Assembly: GCA_019112625.1 (NCBI GenBank)
Contig: DXIW01000028.1
Span: 1 to 64,000, forward strand
Origin: Candidatus Acutalibacter stercorigallinarum
GTDB lineage: Bacteria > Bacillota > Clostridia > Oscillospirales > Acutalibacteraceae
Length of the DNA stretch: 64,000 bases
Reading direction: 5' to 3'
This document shows, piece after piece, positions 49,612 to 60,213 of the stretch; the first letter of the stretch is position 1; every line of letters starts with the position of its first letter. Position numbers and translations under genes: made by a program. The notes beneath the pieces were generated by a model. That model had not been told where the DNA came from. It worked only from the letters and a program-made list of their open reading frames with translations, and ran no database searches.

Positions 49612-49881
49612 ATGTGCTGGAGCGTGTACGAGCGAATGGGTTTGTTGGAACGCTGCACAGAGGAGGTGGGGTGCGCCTACCTTTCGGATTTGCGGTATTT
49701 GGACACCGAGGAGAGGTTCCGCCTGGCGGGGGCCGTGGAGCAGATCCCCCCGGGGGACTACAGCCTGGCCGAGTGGAACGACGCCCTGGACTACCTGGCA
49801 GGCGGGGCCCCCGCCCCTTCCACCGGGGAGGCAAAGCAGCGGCTTTTGCTGGGGCTTACCCGCCTGCGGTTTCAGAAATGA
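49612..49881 (+). CDS. Small conserved-looking protein of the adhesin operon (89 aa)
   Basis: An 89-residue acidic, soluble protein: YERMGLLERCTEEVGCAYLS, RYLDTEERFRLAGAVEQIPP, then YSLAEWNDALDYLAGG. The family is unknown to me. The start is uncertain: the ATG at 49612 touches GGAAAGG, and an ATG at 49636 lacks a close site. It lies 43 bp after the right inversion site and 97 bp before the adhesin, so it would be under the invertible promoter. Confidence 0.65.
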   Translation: MCWSVYERMGLLERCTEEVGCAYLSDLRYLDTEERFRLAGAVEQIPPGDYSLAEWNDALDYLAGGAPAPSTGEAKQRLLLGLTRLRFQK

Positions 49882-49978
49882 CGATTTTATGGCAGTGCCA
49901 CACACGCCCGGGGGCGGCAGCCCGCCGGGGGAATAGCGAGAAAGGCAGCTCTGCCCTGTGAAAAGGAGTTCGATTTCC

Positions 49979-52900
49979 ATGGCAAACTACACAAATCGCG
50001 GCAGCCACTACAAGGCCGCCTCTCGGGAAGAAAAGCGCCGGCCCTGGCGGAAAAAGGGCCTGGCGGTTCTGGCCTGCCTGCTGGCAGTGGCCTTTGCCGC
50101 CGGCGTGGCGGCCCTGGCGGTGCCCGGGCTGTTCCGCAGCGGGGATGAGGCCACCCTGACAAAGACCATCTACTGGTGGGACAACGACAACGAGGACGGC
50201 AAGCGCCCCGGTGTGGACAAGTATGAGAAGCCGGTGCTGGTCCTCGGGGATGAAGCGAACGATGTCCAATACAAGAGCGATGATCCAGACGCCCTGGCGC
50301 TCTTGAAGTCCCTGAACTACCCGGACGGCTGGCCCGATGTGGTGGTCGCGCCGGACCAGGGGAATACCTGGAAGGTTACCACCAATCCGAAATCGCTCAA
50401 CAAGATTGTGTATGAGGTGGACGAGGACGGCAATCTGGTGGCTACCGACAAAAAAGTCACCTGGAGCTTGAGTCAGGGATTCCCGCCGGAGGTAGAGGGC
50501 TATACCGCCATTTACGCCGAGCTGGCGGGAGAGCTGGGGGACTTGTTCGGCAGCTTCTCCACAGTGGGGGAGGACGACTGGCACTACGTAAAGAGCACGG
50601 ACTACACCTTTACCATCGACCTGCGCAGCGGCAGCCTGGAGAACCTTTCCGGCATTACCGACGCCATTTTGCAGCAGTTTGAGCTGGAGGCCTCCTTTAC
50701 CGCAGGCGGCGAGCAAAAAACACCACATGTCTCCCTGGCTGAGCTCGAAGGCGAGCCCGGCTATGCCACAGTGCAGTTCCAGGTGAAGGACGACGGGGAT
50801 GAAGAGTGGGAAAACATCGACCTGGACAACCCGGACGCTATGAAGGCAGTCCACGATGAGTTGCGGCTGTCCTTGACCATGCCCAAATATACCATCGAGG
50901 GGCAGCCCATCACCTATAAGGTGGCGGAGGCCAACACGGAAGAGAAACCAGCCGACGGCAAGCTGGACTACCAAATCCCCGGTTTTGAGGGTACGGACGA
51001 CGCGGAGGACTACTTCGCCATTAAGTACGACAACACCAACGCCACCAACCACGGCAGCGCCACCGACGGCGCCTACAGCGGCGGGTCGGTGATTCTGACC
51101 CTGACCGGCACCACGGATTATAAGGCCACCAAGGTGTGGCAGGACAAAGACGGAAAGAAAGAGGATCGCCCCGCCGACGTGACCCTGGAGCTGTGGCGCT
51201 ATGTGGCCGGGCAGCCGCTGGAATCTGCCGCCGCCGTGCGGGACAGCGCGGGGAATATCTACACTTGTCCGATCTCTGCGCAATCGGATTCCGGCGTGGG
51301 TGTGCCTGTGATGTTCTATGATGCGGATGCGGAAACGGACGCGGAGGGAAATAAAATTCCCGCCGCCTTCCCCAAATACGACCCCGAGGGGAACCGGTAT
51401 ATCTATGTGGTGAAGGAGTACGGCCTGGACGGGAATTACACCCAGGTGTTCGGTGAGGTCGACCCCAGCACAGGCGATGTGAGCGGCGACTTCATCAAAG
51501 ACCTGGACGGGGACGGCGTTGTGTATGATAACGTAGGCGGCCGGCAGTCCGGCAACACCTACCTGTACAACGGCGGCACCCTGAACAACGTGCTCAACGG
51601 CACCACCACGGCCACCGCCACCAAGGTGTGGAACGCCTCTGCCTTCCAGGCGGAGTTTGGCGGCGTGACGGTGGAGCTGACCCTGCAGAGCCGCCCCTCC
51701 AAAGAAGGGCAGGGTGCAGAGGAAGGATGGACCAACACAAACGAAACCTACTCGCTCACCGGCTTCCAGGCGGAGAACCTGGCGGGGCTGTCCTACTCCG
51801 GGGCCTTCCCCCAGTACGACAACCTGGGCCGCAAGCTGGAGTACCGCTGGGTGGAGACCAATGTGACCCAGGTACTTACGGATGAGAATGGGGCTGAGAC
51901 AGAATTTACAACAGGATTTACGCGAGACGAAACCACCGGCACCGCCACCTTTACCCTAAAGCAGAAGGACTTTTCGGGCAATACGCGCGAGGTGAAGTAC
52001 ACCTCTGAGACCGAAGTGGGCGAGGATGGCAACCCCAAGATTACCAACTCCGTGGCCAACCAGGTGCACTACGAGGTGGACAAGTGGTGGGCGCTGAAAG
52101 AGGATGAGGAGGTTCCTGAGGACGCGGAATCCAACCCTAATTACTGGCAGGATGAAAGCGGCCAGTGGTACACCAAGGACATCAGTGCGGATGGTAATTC
52201 GACCATTCAAGATAGCAACGCCGAGAAAGCCACCTTCTACCTGTACCGGGTGGAGAGCGGCCAGCAGGTGCCCATGGATGAGCCGGGAGGGTATTACCTG
52301 GCCTTCACCATGACAAAGGATGAAGTAACATTTTTTGACGACCCCGGTTCCGTTACGGACGAGGAATTTGCGAATATAAAAATTACCGAAACGGGTGAAG
52401 GTAACCCCTGGCACGTGAACATCACCGGGCTGCCGGAGTTTGACGAGGGCGGCCGCCAGTACGACTATGTGCTGGTGGAGGCGGACGCCTCCCCCCGGTA
52501 CGAGACAGAGCGCGAGTCGGACGGGTACTACACCGAAGTGTACAACCCCCGGGGGCCGGGGGAGGTCCTGCAGATTCTGGTGCAGAAAAACTGGATTGAC
52601 GACAGCGACACCGTCCACCGGGAGCCGGTGGTCATCCAGGCCTACAAAAAGTCGACGGGCGAGAAAATTGAGGACGCTTCTGTAACGCTGGAGAACGGCC
52701 TGTGGTACGACTGGATCACCATTCAGTTGGGCAGCAGCGGCCAGGGGGAAGGTAACAACCCCAACGAGCCCGAGACCAATCCCGACACCAATGGGAACGG
52801 CGGTGAGGAGAACATCCAGCCCGGCGGCGAGCCCACCCAGCCCGACGATAGCACCATCGTGACCGGCGGCGAGACCGAGGGCGGCGAGACCGAGACCGAC

Positions 52901-55900
52901 GGCAATACCGATGTGACCACCCAGCCCGGCGAGGAGAACGACGAGACTGAGGAAATTACCAATACCGACAGCGACAACACCCCGGAGGAATCCGAGGTGA
53001 GCGAAAGCCTGCTCGCCAACGAGGGGAAGGCGCTGGCGGCGCCCAAGACTGGCGACGGTGAAGGCGAAATTCAAGACCCCCTCAATGAAAACGAAGGCTC
53101 CACCGGTAATGGCGGCACTCCCAGCGGCGGCACCGAAGATGCCAAGCCCGACGGTGTGCAGAGCATTAAGGATATTTACCTGCTGGAGGTCTCGATTGGG
53201 GAGGTTTCTGTCAAAAACACCCTGAAGGACGGCGACCTCAGTGACGGCATTGGTGAGGATGAAGAACCGTGGTACGACCAGGTCACCGGCGACGTGACCA
53301 GCCAGTACCACCGGTACCAGGTGACTTACTCGGACTTTACCCCCATCGATGGCACCAAACCGGATTTGGAACCGGGCAAGAGCGGCAAGTACAGCGCGAC
53401 GGTCACCAACCGGCGGCTGGGCAATATCGACATCACCGTCCATAAGGTGTGGAATTCCGGCGAAATCGGCAGCAAAGAAGAACAGGCCCTGCAGCTTGCG
53501 TTGCATCAAGCCAAAATGCCCGGCTCCGACCCCGAAGAGCCCGGCGGCCTGAGCCTGGCCCTGAAGCTGACTTTCCACGAGAGCATGGGCACGGAGCATG
53601 GATATACCATTGGGGACGATTACGTCATGCTGGGGAAAGGCGCGGAGGAAACGCCCATCTACAATGTGGAGCGGAAAGTGAAAGACGAGACCGGGGAGGC
53701 TGTTCCTTCCGACGAAGGCTTCACGGGTGAGGAGCCGGGCAGCTCTGTCATAAAAATCTACCTGCCGGACGAAGCCATCGGAGATGATGGCGAAAAAGCC
53801 GGGAAAGAGCAGACGTACTATTTCAACAACCTGCCCAAGTTTGACACCACGGGCACCATTGTGCGCTACACCGTGGAAGAAGGGTTGGTGAGCGAAGATG
53901 GCACGTTTATCTCCTTCGATGAGTATATCGCCAAGGCGGAACCTGGCGATGCGTTGGCGAAGGAGCTGAAGAAGTGGGTCCACACCATGAAGGAGGTCTA
54001 CTATGTGGCCGCTTCCGACCCCGGCGCGGCCATTCCCACCACGTCTACCAAGGACGTGGACTTCCAGACGTTCGAGGCCACCAACAGCCTCACCGGCACG
54101 AAAGATGTGCAGTGGTACAAGGAGTGGAACGACGCCTACCGCAACGAGGCGGGCGAGCGGCCCGACATCTTCCTGGATGTTTTCCGGTTAGTCCACACGG
54201 ATGACGATAACACCCGGCTGGAGCTGGTGGTGAAGGACTACCAGTGGACGCCCACCGAAGACAAAGACCCCGTGAACTACTGGACGGCCACCATGGAGGG
54301 CGTGCCCCTGTATGACAGCCTGGGGTACGAAATCACCTACTTCGCCGTGGAGCGGGCTGTGAATGATACAGAGCGGTTCGACTATGGCCCGGTGCGCTAC
54401 TACAACACGAAAGGTGACTTGATGGGCGACCGGCTGGAGGTGGACAGCGAGTATTTGGAGGAGACCGCGGAGGGCGTACTGTATGCGTGTTCCCTCAAAG
54501 ATGGCGATGACTATGTGGAAGTCGTGGGCCTGGACGAGCCCCTGGGGGAGCGCTACGCTGCCCGGAAGGTGAACTATGCCCTGGGGGAGGGCGGCACCTT
54601 CGAGAACTACCTGCGGGCCAACCCCAACCTGGCGGGCAGCAAGCTGTGGCAGGGGGTGGAATCCGGCTACCCCACCGACCAGCTGCCCCAGGTGACCTTC
54701 GCCCTGTACCAGACCACCCTGGGGAAGGAGACCGAGCCCGAGAACCCGGACGCGGAGACCGACCCCGAGAACCCGGGCGAGGAGGTAGCCACCCTGCAAG
54801 TCAACTGGGGCGGTGATTTTGGCATGCTGAATGGCAGCCTGACCACCGATTTCTGGTTCTTTATGAAGGGCGACTGGCAGGTAGATTGGAAGGACGACCG
54901 CTACGTCTACACCTCTGATGAGAGTAGTGGCACATACTATGTAAACAGCGACTGGGAAGTGGTTAACGAGAACGGCGATGACATCGAATTGCCCGACGAC
55001 GTGCGCCTGCCCCAGTACGACGAGGAGGGCAACCGCTACGCCTACACCATGGTGGAGCGGAGCGTCACCATGATGGGCCCGAATGGGAAGGACAAGATCA
55101 CGATCAAGCTCGACCCAACGACCGGAGAGCCCAGTGAGGACAACGAGGAGGAAGCTGTAGCCTTCTATAAGTCCATCTTCAAAAACGCCAAGATGACCGA
55201 CGGGGCGACCTTCCAGGCCACCAACGTGTACAACGACGAGCAAGAGGGCCAGCTGGCGGTGGAGAAGTGGCTCAACGTGGGCGAGACAACGCCGGTGAGC
55301 TACCCCGCCATCCAGGTGGAGCTGTACCGGGCTGTTACCAGCCAGAAGGACAATGAGGACGCTTGGAGATTGGTGGACTCCCACATCTGGAAGTCCAACG
55401 AGGTGCAAGAAAAGTTTACGGGTGATACCCCTGATGCGTGGGGCTACCTGGAATATACCTTTGAAAACCTGCCCATCTACGCCCCCAACGGGGAGAAGTA
55501 TGTCTACAAGGTGGTGGAGGTCAAGGAGGATTTCCTCGACGGGTACGACACCTGGGCGGTGGAAGGGCCGGTTGCAGAGGGTGACCTCGACGGAAAAATG
55601 GAGGATGACAATCGAAAAGAAGTAGTATCCGATTTGGAAGCCACAGAAGTCCTGGAGGGCAGTGAGACTACCCCAGACCTGGACACCGCCACATTTATCA
55701 ACAAGCGGGATGCCGACAGCGTTAAGCTGCAGGGCACCAAAGTGTGGGAGGACTGGGGCGACGAAATGGAGCTGCGGCCTAGTGATGCGGAAAATGTCAT
55801 TACGCTGACGGTTTCCCGCCGTGCGGACGCCCAGCCCGGGGAGAACAATGCCATTGAATCCCAGCCTTTGACTGCGGGCACGGATTACACTGTCTCTTGG

Positions 55901-58900
55901 AATATACCAGAAGATAATAATGGAGAACCCTGGACCTACACCATCACTGGCGCGAACGGCGAAGAGCTGGAGCAGTACGCCCCCAACGGCATGCCGTGGA
56001 TCTACCAGGTGACGGAGACGATCAGCGACCCGTATGATTATTACAATGCCAGCACCAACACGGTCACGTTTGGCACGGAGCCGGTGAACGGCTTCTTGAC
56101 CATCAGTGGGACAACTCCCATCACCAACAGCCTGAAAACCAGCGCCGCGTTCCAGAAGAAGTGGGTGGACGAGGACAACAAGGAAATCTCCACGGACTAC
56201 TTCGGCGATGTGACGGTGGAGTTTAAGCTGCAGGTGGCTTTTGCACCCGATACCGGTGCAGAAGCCGACTGGCAGGACGCCGAGACCTTCTTTACAAACG
56301 ATACTGCTCGGGACGGCCAGGTTTCCGTGCCGAGTAGTGTGCTCAACATGGGGACATACCAGTTTGAGGGCAGCACAAACGAGGCCAACGGCTGGCAGCA
56401 TACTTTCTCGAACCTGCCCCGGGCGGTGAAGGTTGGAGGTGAGACCACCAAACTCACCTACCGCGTGGTGGAGACCAAAGTGACCTACACGCTGCCGGGT
56501 GAGGAGAATGCTACGGAAGTTGAGGTGGAGATTAACGGCGATAAATATACCGTTACGGACAGTAAAGGCATTTTCACGGAAGCTACCTTAACTGAGCCGA
56601 CTGCTGGCGGCGCCACCTGGACTACCACCAACACCATGAGAACCGTGGACCTGACGATCACCAAGAAGTGGGTCGACCAGAACAATAAATACCACACCCG
56701 GCCCGAGGGCGAGAACGGTGAGTGGGTGGTGGACTTCCTTATCCAGTACCAAGACGCGGAAGATGTGGAGACGGGTACATATCATAACGTCACCACCAAG
56801 GACGACGAGCCCCTAATTGTGTCCATCAGCGGCACGGCCGAGAACGAGGGCACCACCACCGTGAAGGACCTGCCGTATGTAGAAGGCCGCCAGTACTACG
56901 CTTTCGAGCTGGAGCCTGGATATACAACTGATAATGTAGACGAATACATCTGTGATGAGAACGGGGGAACTTTCCACATCGGTTATACGGTGGACTACGG
57001 GGACGAGAACCCGGTACAGGTTGAGGAGCCCACAGACGGCCAGACCGACTTCATCACTACCGCTACCAACACACTGGACACCACCTCGGTGAGCGTAAAG
57101 AAAAACTGGGAACCCGAGAAACTGCCCGGTGGCGACCAGTACCCCTCTGTGACCATGAAGGTGCAGTATAAGTCTGGGCCCAACGAGGACGATTGGGAAG
57201 ATTTGGAGGGCTGTACTGTTACCCTAAATGGGAGTGAAACCCTTGCTTGGGAGCACACCTTTGAGGATTTGCCCAAATACTACCCCGAGGCTGCCGGATA
57301 TGCCGAGAAAAGGGAGACCCAGTACCGTGTGGTAGAGTTGGATGGCGACGGCTATGTGCAGGTAGAAGAGAAGTATGACGGAGAAAACAAAACCTTTACC
57401 TTCACCAACAAGCCGGTGGTGGACTTTACGGTTACCAAGCAGTGGAACAGCGTGCCGGAGGCGGCCTATAATTGGCAAGTGACCGTGGGCCTTTACCGCA
57501 CGACAGAGGAGGTAACCGACTACACAAGCCTCGCTTACGATGTGGAACACATGGTCACGAACGAAAACGGCCAGCTGTTGACCGTGGAGCTTTACGGACC
57601 CGACAACCTGACCGCCACCTTTGAGGACCTGGACAAGTACTACATGGATGAGACCACGGGCGACTGCCTCGAGTACACCTACTACGTGAAAGAGCTGACG
57701 GTTGGCGGTGATAAAATCGAAGGCGCCAGCTTTACCAAAGAGGTGGACGGCAAGGACGTTGCCTTCACCGTGGACTACACCTACGCCGAAAACGCCGCCA
57801 CCGTGGTGAACCGGGTGGAAGGCTCCCTCCAGGTGAAGAAGGTTTGGCATGACAAGGGCGGGGAAAGTGCCCGCCCGGAGACAATCACCGTGGGGCTGTA
57901 CCGCTTTGATAAAGCGTCTCAGGACTATGAGGCGGTGAAAGACCCGAGCAATCTCGAGAAAAACTACACCCTTACCCTGGATGAAGAAAACGACTGGCAA
58001 GGCACCTTTGAAAACCTGCCGGAGTACTACAGCGACGGGAACGGCAACCGAGGCGAGAAAATCCAGTATGCGGTTTACGAGCTGGAGAATGGCACGCGAA
58101 TCGAGCAGGGAGGTACCCTAACTGCAACGGACGATGGAAGCTACACCGTCTACTACGATGGGTTCACGATCCACAACGTGCGCGAGGTGGATTTGACCAT
58201 TGAGAAAACGGTCACCGGCGACGCGGCGGACCCCGAGAGGAAGTTTGCCTTTGAGGTCGGCTTTACCTACGATGAGACTATGCCGGAAGCGATCCACACC
58301 GGGCCCTACACCTACACGGTGTACCAGAAGGGTGACGGGGACGAGGCAACTCAGGTGAAACAAGATACCATTCCCAGCAGGGAGGGCACCATTACCCTCA
58401 CCGGCGGCCAGTACGCGGTCATCGAGGGCCTGCCCGCCGGGACGGCGTACACCGTGACCGAGCAGGAGGCCAACCAGGACGGCTATGTCACCACGGCCAC
58501 TAACGCAAGCGGCACCGTCACCGTTGACGGGGAAAACAAGGTTTCCTTTACCAACTGCCGCGCCCCCGGGGATCTGATTATCCGCAAGGAGGTCACCGGC
58601 AGCGGCGGCGACCGGAGCAAGGAGTGGACGTTCCACCTGAAAGCGGATCTGCCCGATGGCAGGACGCTTTGCGGCGAAGTAGCTTGTGAGCGCAACGGGA
58701 AGTCGGAGACCTTGTTCTTTGATGAAATCGACGGTTACGCCACCTTTATCCTGAAATCCGGCGAGAGCCTGACAATCAAAGACCTTCCCAACGGCACGGT
58801 CTTTACCGTGACGGAAGCGGGAGCCAACCAGGGCGGCTACACGACCACGGTGGACGGCACCGGTGCTTTACTGCCAGATAAAGATGGCAGGACAGGCACG

Positions 58901-59344
58901 ATCGACGCCGAGGATAACAACTTGGTGACCTTTACCAACCACAAGCCCGGCGGCGGAGGCCCCGGGCCTGGGCCCACCCCCACCCCCACACCGGAGCCGG
59001 AGGAGACGCCTACGCCTGAACCGGGCGAGACGCCTACCCCCGCCCCGGAGGGGTCGCCCAGCCCCGAGCCCAGCGGCACACCGGGACCGGATGGGACGCC
59101 TACCCCGGCGCCCAGCGGCTCCCCCAGCCCCAGCGGGTCGCCGACCCCGGGGCCGGGCGGGTCGCCTACACCGGCCCCCACCCCGACGCCCCCTGGGGGC
59201 GACACGCCAGACGACACCCCCCAAACCGGGGACCCCACCCACACCTTGTGGTGGGCCCTGGCAGGGGCGGGCGCGCTGGCCGGACTGGGCGCCCTGTGGG
59301 CCACCCGGCCCAAGGGCCATAAGGCCCGCCATCGGAAGAAGTAA
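49979..59344 (+). CDS. Giant Cna-B repeat surface protein, sortase substrate
   Basis: A 3121-residue surface protein. Residues ~20-50 are a basic N-region plus a hydrophobic helix (LAVLACLLAVAFAAGVAALAV). The body holds about 14 Cna-B-like domains, each opening with a KxW motif (ATKVWQD, VQKNWID, VHKVWNS, VKKVWHD and others), then two SpaA-like domains (IEKTVTGDAAD, IRKEVTGSGGD), a Pro/Thr/Gly stalk and the signal TPQTGD, a membrane helix and a KARHRKK tail. Residues ~919-1062 are an acidic linker with an inner APKTGD. I start at 49979, ten bases after AAAAGGAG, not at the GTG seven codons upstream. Its less GC-biased codons suggest recent gain. Confidence 0.95.
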   Translation: MANYTNRGSHYKAASREEKRRPWRKKGLAVLACLLAVAFAAGVAALAVPGLFRSGDEATLTKTIYWWDNDNEDGKRPGVDKYEKPVLVLGDEANDVQYKSDDPDALALLKSLNYPDGWPDVVVAPDQGNTWKVTTNPKSLNKIVYEVDEDGNLVATDKKVTWSLSQGFPPEVEGYTAIYAELAGELGDLFGSFSTVGEDDWHYVKSTDYTFTIDLRSGSLENLSGITDAILQQFELEASFTAGGEQKTPHVSLAELEGEPGYATVQFQVKDDGDEEWENIDLDNPDAMKAVHDELRLSLTMPKYTIEGQPITYKVAEANTEEKPADGKLDYQIPGFEGTDDAEDYFAIKYDNTNATNHGSATDGAYSGGSVILTLTGTTDYKATKVWQDKDGKKEDRPADVTLELWRYVAGQPLESAAAVRDSAGNIYTCPISAQSDSGVGVPVMFYDADAETDAEGNKIPAAFPKYDPEGNRYIYVVKEYGLDGNYTQVFGEVDPSTGDVSGDFIKDLDGDGVVYDNVGGRQSGNTYLYNGGTLNNVLNGTTTATATKVWNASAFQAEFGGVTVELTLQSRPSKEGQGAEEGWTNTNETYSLTGFQAENLAGLSYSGAFPQYDNLGRKLEYRWVETNVTQVLTDENGAETEFTTGFTRDETTGTATFTLKQKDFSGNTREVKYTSETEVGEDGNPKITNSVANQVHYEVDKWWALKEDEEVPEDAESNPNYWQDESGQWYTKDISADGNSTIQDSNAEKATFYLYRVESGQQVPMDEPGGYYLAFTMTKDEVTFFDDPGSVTDEEFANIKITETGEGNPWHVNITGLPEFDEGGRQYDYVLVEADASPRYETERESDGYYTEVYNPRGPGEVLQILVQKNWIDDSDTVHREPVVIQAYKKSTGEKIEDASVTLENGLWYDWITIQLGSSGQGEGNNPNEPETNPDTNGNGGEENIQPGGEPTQPDDSTIVTGGETEGGETETDGNTDVTTQPGEENDETEEITNTDSDNTPEESEVSESLLANEGKALAAPKTGDGEGEIQDPLNENEGSTGNGGTPSGGTEDAKPDGVQSIKDIYLLEVSIGEVSVKNTLKDGDLSDGIGEDEEPWYDQVTGDVTSQYHRYQVTYSDFTPIDGTKPDLEPGKSGKYSATVTNRRLGNIDITVHKVWNSGEIGSKEEQALQLALHQAKMPGSDPEEPGGLSLALKLTFHESMGTEHGYTIGDDYVMLGKGAEETPIYNVERKVKDETGEAVPSDEGFTGEEPGSSVIKIYLPDEAIGDDGEKAGKEQTYYFNNLPKFDTTGTIVRYTVEEGLVSEDGTFISFDEYIAKAEPGDALAKELKKWVHTMKEVYYVAASDPGAAIPTTSTKDVDFQTFEATNSLTGTKDVQWYKEWNDAYRNEAGERPDIFLDVFRLVHTDDDNTRLELVVKDYQWTPTEDKDPVNYWTATMEGVPLYDSLGYEITYFAVERAVNDTERFDYGPVRYYNTKGDLMGDRLEVDSEYLEETAEGVLYACSLKDGDDYVEVVGLDEPLGERYAARKVNYALGEGGTFENYLRANPNLAGSKLWQGVESGYPTDQLPQVTFALYQTTLGKETEPENPDAETDPENPGEEVATLQVNWGGDFGMLNGSLTTDFWFFMKGDWQVDWKDDRYVYTSDESSGTYYVNSDWEVVNENGDDIELPDDVRLPQYDEEGNRYAYTMVERSVTMMGPNGKDKITIKLDPTTGEPSEDNEEEAVAFYKSIFKNAKMTDGATFQATNVYNDEQEGQLAVEKWLNVGETTPVSYPAIQVELYRAVTSQKDNEDAWRLVDSHIWKSNEVQEKFTGDTPDAWGYLEYTFENLPIYAPNGEKYVYKVVEVKEDFLDGYDTWAVEGPVAEGDLDGKMEDDNRKEVVSDLEATEVLEGSETTPDLDTATFINKRDADSVKLQGTKVWEDWGDEMELRPSDAENVITLTVSRRADAQPGENNAIESQPLTAGTDYTVSWNIPEDNNGEPWTYTITGANGEELEQYAPNGMPWIYQVTETISDPYDYYNASTNTVTFGTEPVNGFLTISGTTPITNSLKTSAAFQKKWVDEDNKEISTDYFGDVTVEFKLQVAFAPDTGAEADWQDAETFFTNDTARDGQVSVPSSVLNMGTYQFEGSTNEANGWQHTFSNLPRAVKVGGETTKLTYRVVETKVTYTLPGEENATEVEVEINGDKYTVTDSKGIFTEATLTEPTAGGATWTTTNTMRTVDLTITKKWVDQNNKYHTRPEGENGEWVVDFLIQYQDAEDVETGTYHNVTTKDDEPLIVSISGTAENEGTTTVKDLPYVEGRQYYAFELEPGYTTDNVDEYICDENGGTFHIGYTVDYGDENPVQVEEPTDGQTDFITTATNTLDTTSVSVKKNWEPEKLPGGDQYPSVTMKVQYKSGPNEDDWEDLEGCTVTLNGSETLAWEHTFEDLPKYYPEAAGYAEKRETQYRVVELDGDGYVQVEEKYDGENKTFTFTNKPVVDFTVTKQWNSVPEAAYNWQVTVGLYRTTEEVTDYTSLAYDVEHMVTNENGQLLTVELYGPDNLTATFEDLDKYYMDETTGDCLEYTYYVKELTVGGDKIEGASFTKEVDGKDVAFTVDYTYAENAATVVNRVEGSLQVKKVWHDKGGESARPETITVGLYRFDKASQDYEAVKDPSNLEKNYTLTLDEENDWQGTFENLPEYYSDGNGNRGEKIQYAVYELENGTRIEQGGTLTATDDGSYTVYYDGFTIHNVREVDLTIEKTVTGDAADPERKFAFEVGFTYDETMPEAIHTGPYTYTVYQKGDGDEATQVKQDTIPSREGTITLTGGQYAVIEGLPAGTAYTVTEQEANQDGYVTTATNASGTVTVDGENKVSFTNCRAPGDLIIRKEVTGSGGDRSKEWTFHLKADLPDGRTLCGEVACERNGKSETLFFDEIDGYATFILKSGESLTIKDLPNGTVFTVTEAGANQGGYTTTVDGTGALLPDKDGRTGTIDAEDNNLVTFTNHKPGGGGPGPGPTPTPTPEPEETPTPEPGETPTPAPEGSPSPEPSGTPGPDGTPTPAPSGSPSPSGSPTPGPGGSPTPAPTPTPPGGDTPDDTPQTGDPTHTLWWALAGAGALAGLGALWATRPKGHKARHRKK

Positions 59345-59351
59345 GACCAGG

Positions 59352-59375
59352 AAAGCGCCGGGCTCCGGCGCTTTT
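59352..59375 (+). terminator. Terminator between adhesin and sortase genes
   Basis: AAAGCGCCGG at 59352-59361 pairs with CCGGCGCTTT at 59365-59374, followed by TCCC. It would lower sortase relative to adhesin expression. No promoter is evident in the 30 bp that follow. Confidence 0.7.
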
Positions 59376-59404
59376 CCCTTATGCAGGGAAGAGAGGAGGA
59401 CCGT

Positions 59405-60187
59405 ATGAAAAGGAACGTCCTGCGGCGGATTTTGGGCGCGGCGCTGGCCCTGGTGGTCCTGGTTTCGGGGGCCGTGGTGGCCAGGGATTTGCTCCGCGCC
59501 CGCCGGGAGCGGGCAGCCTACGCTTCCTTGGCCAGCCAGGTGCGGCAGCTGGCGGAGCAGGAGTCGCCTGCTTCCTCTGACGGGCCCTCTTCCCAGCGGG
59601 AAGAGGCCCCCAGCCGGTTGGGGGCCTACCAGGCCCTGGCGGAGGAAAACCCCGACCTGATCGGGTGGGTGTCCATCCCGGGCACTGGGGTGGACTACCC
59701 CGTCTTGTACACCCCCCAGGACCCGGAGTACTACCTGCGCCGGGACTTTTACGGGGAGTACGCGGTCAGCGGCAGCATCTTCGCCGGGGAAGGCTGGACC
59801 CCCGGCGGGGCCCACACCATCCTGTACGGCCACAACATGGACGACGGGTCCATGTTCGCCGCCCTGCTGGACTACCAGGAGGAGGACTTCGCCCGGGAGC
59901 ACGGCACGGTGCGGTTCGACACCTTGGAGGAGGAGGGGGAGTACCAGGTGGTGGCCGCCTTTTACAGCCAGGCCTATGGTTCCCAGGAGGAGGGGGCCTT
60001 CCGCTATTACCAGTACACGGACCTCTCCGACCCCCAGGTCTTTTCGGAGTACGTCCGGCAGGCGAAGGCTGCTTCCCTGTACGACACGGGCGTCACCCCC
60101 CAGCCCGGCGACCAGCTGCTGACCCTCTCCACCTGCAGCTACCACACCGGCGACGGGCGGTTCGTGGTGGTGTGCTGCCGGACGTAG
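59405..60187 (+). CDS. srtB: Class B sortase
   Basis: A 260-residue membrane-anchored transpeptidase that links the adhesin to the cell wall. One N-terminal helix (LRRILGAALALVVLVSGAVV) is followed by a Ser/Glu-rich spacer and the SrtB core: IGWVSIPGTGVDYPVLY, catalytic His in ILYGHNMDDGSMF, Cys in LLTLSTCSYHTGDGRFVVV and the Arg seven or so residues on. Start at 59405 after AGGAGGACC. The class B type fits the TPQTG-like signal of the adhesin just upstream. Confidence 0.94.
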   Translation: MKRNVLRRILGAALALVVLVSGAVVARDLLRARRERAAYASLASQVRQLAEQESPASSDGPSSQREEAPSRLGAYQALAEENPDLIGWVSIPGTGVDYPVLYTPQDPEYYLRRDFYGEYAVSGSIFAGEGWTPGGAHTILYGHNMDDGSMFAALLDYQEEDFAREHGTVRFDTLEEEGEYQVVAAFYSQAYGSQEEGAFRYYQYTDLSDPQVFSEYVRQAKAASLYDTGVTPQPGDQLLTLSTCSYHTGDGRFVVVCCRT

Positions 60188-60213
60188 CGGCTCCGGGAAA
60201 TTTCGGCTTTGTC

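Noticed and set aside
51956-56401. 675- and 737-aa minus-strand frames inside the adhesin gene
   Set aside because: Antisense of repetitive Cna-B coding sequence; no start signals or recognisable domains.
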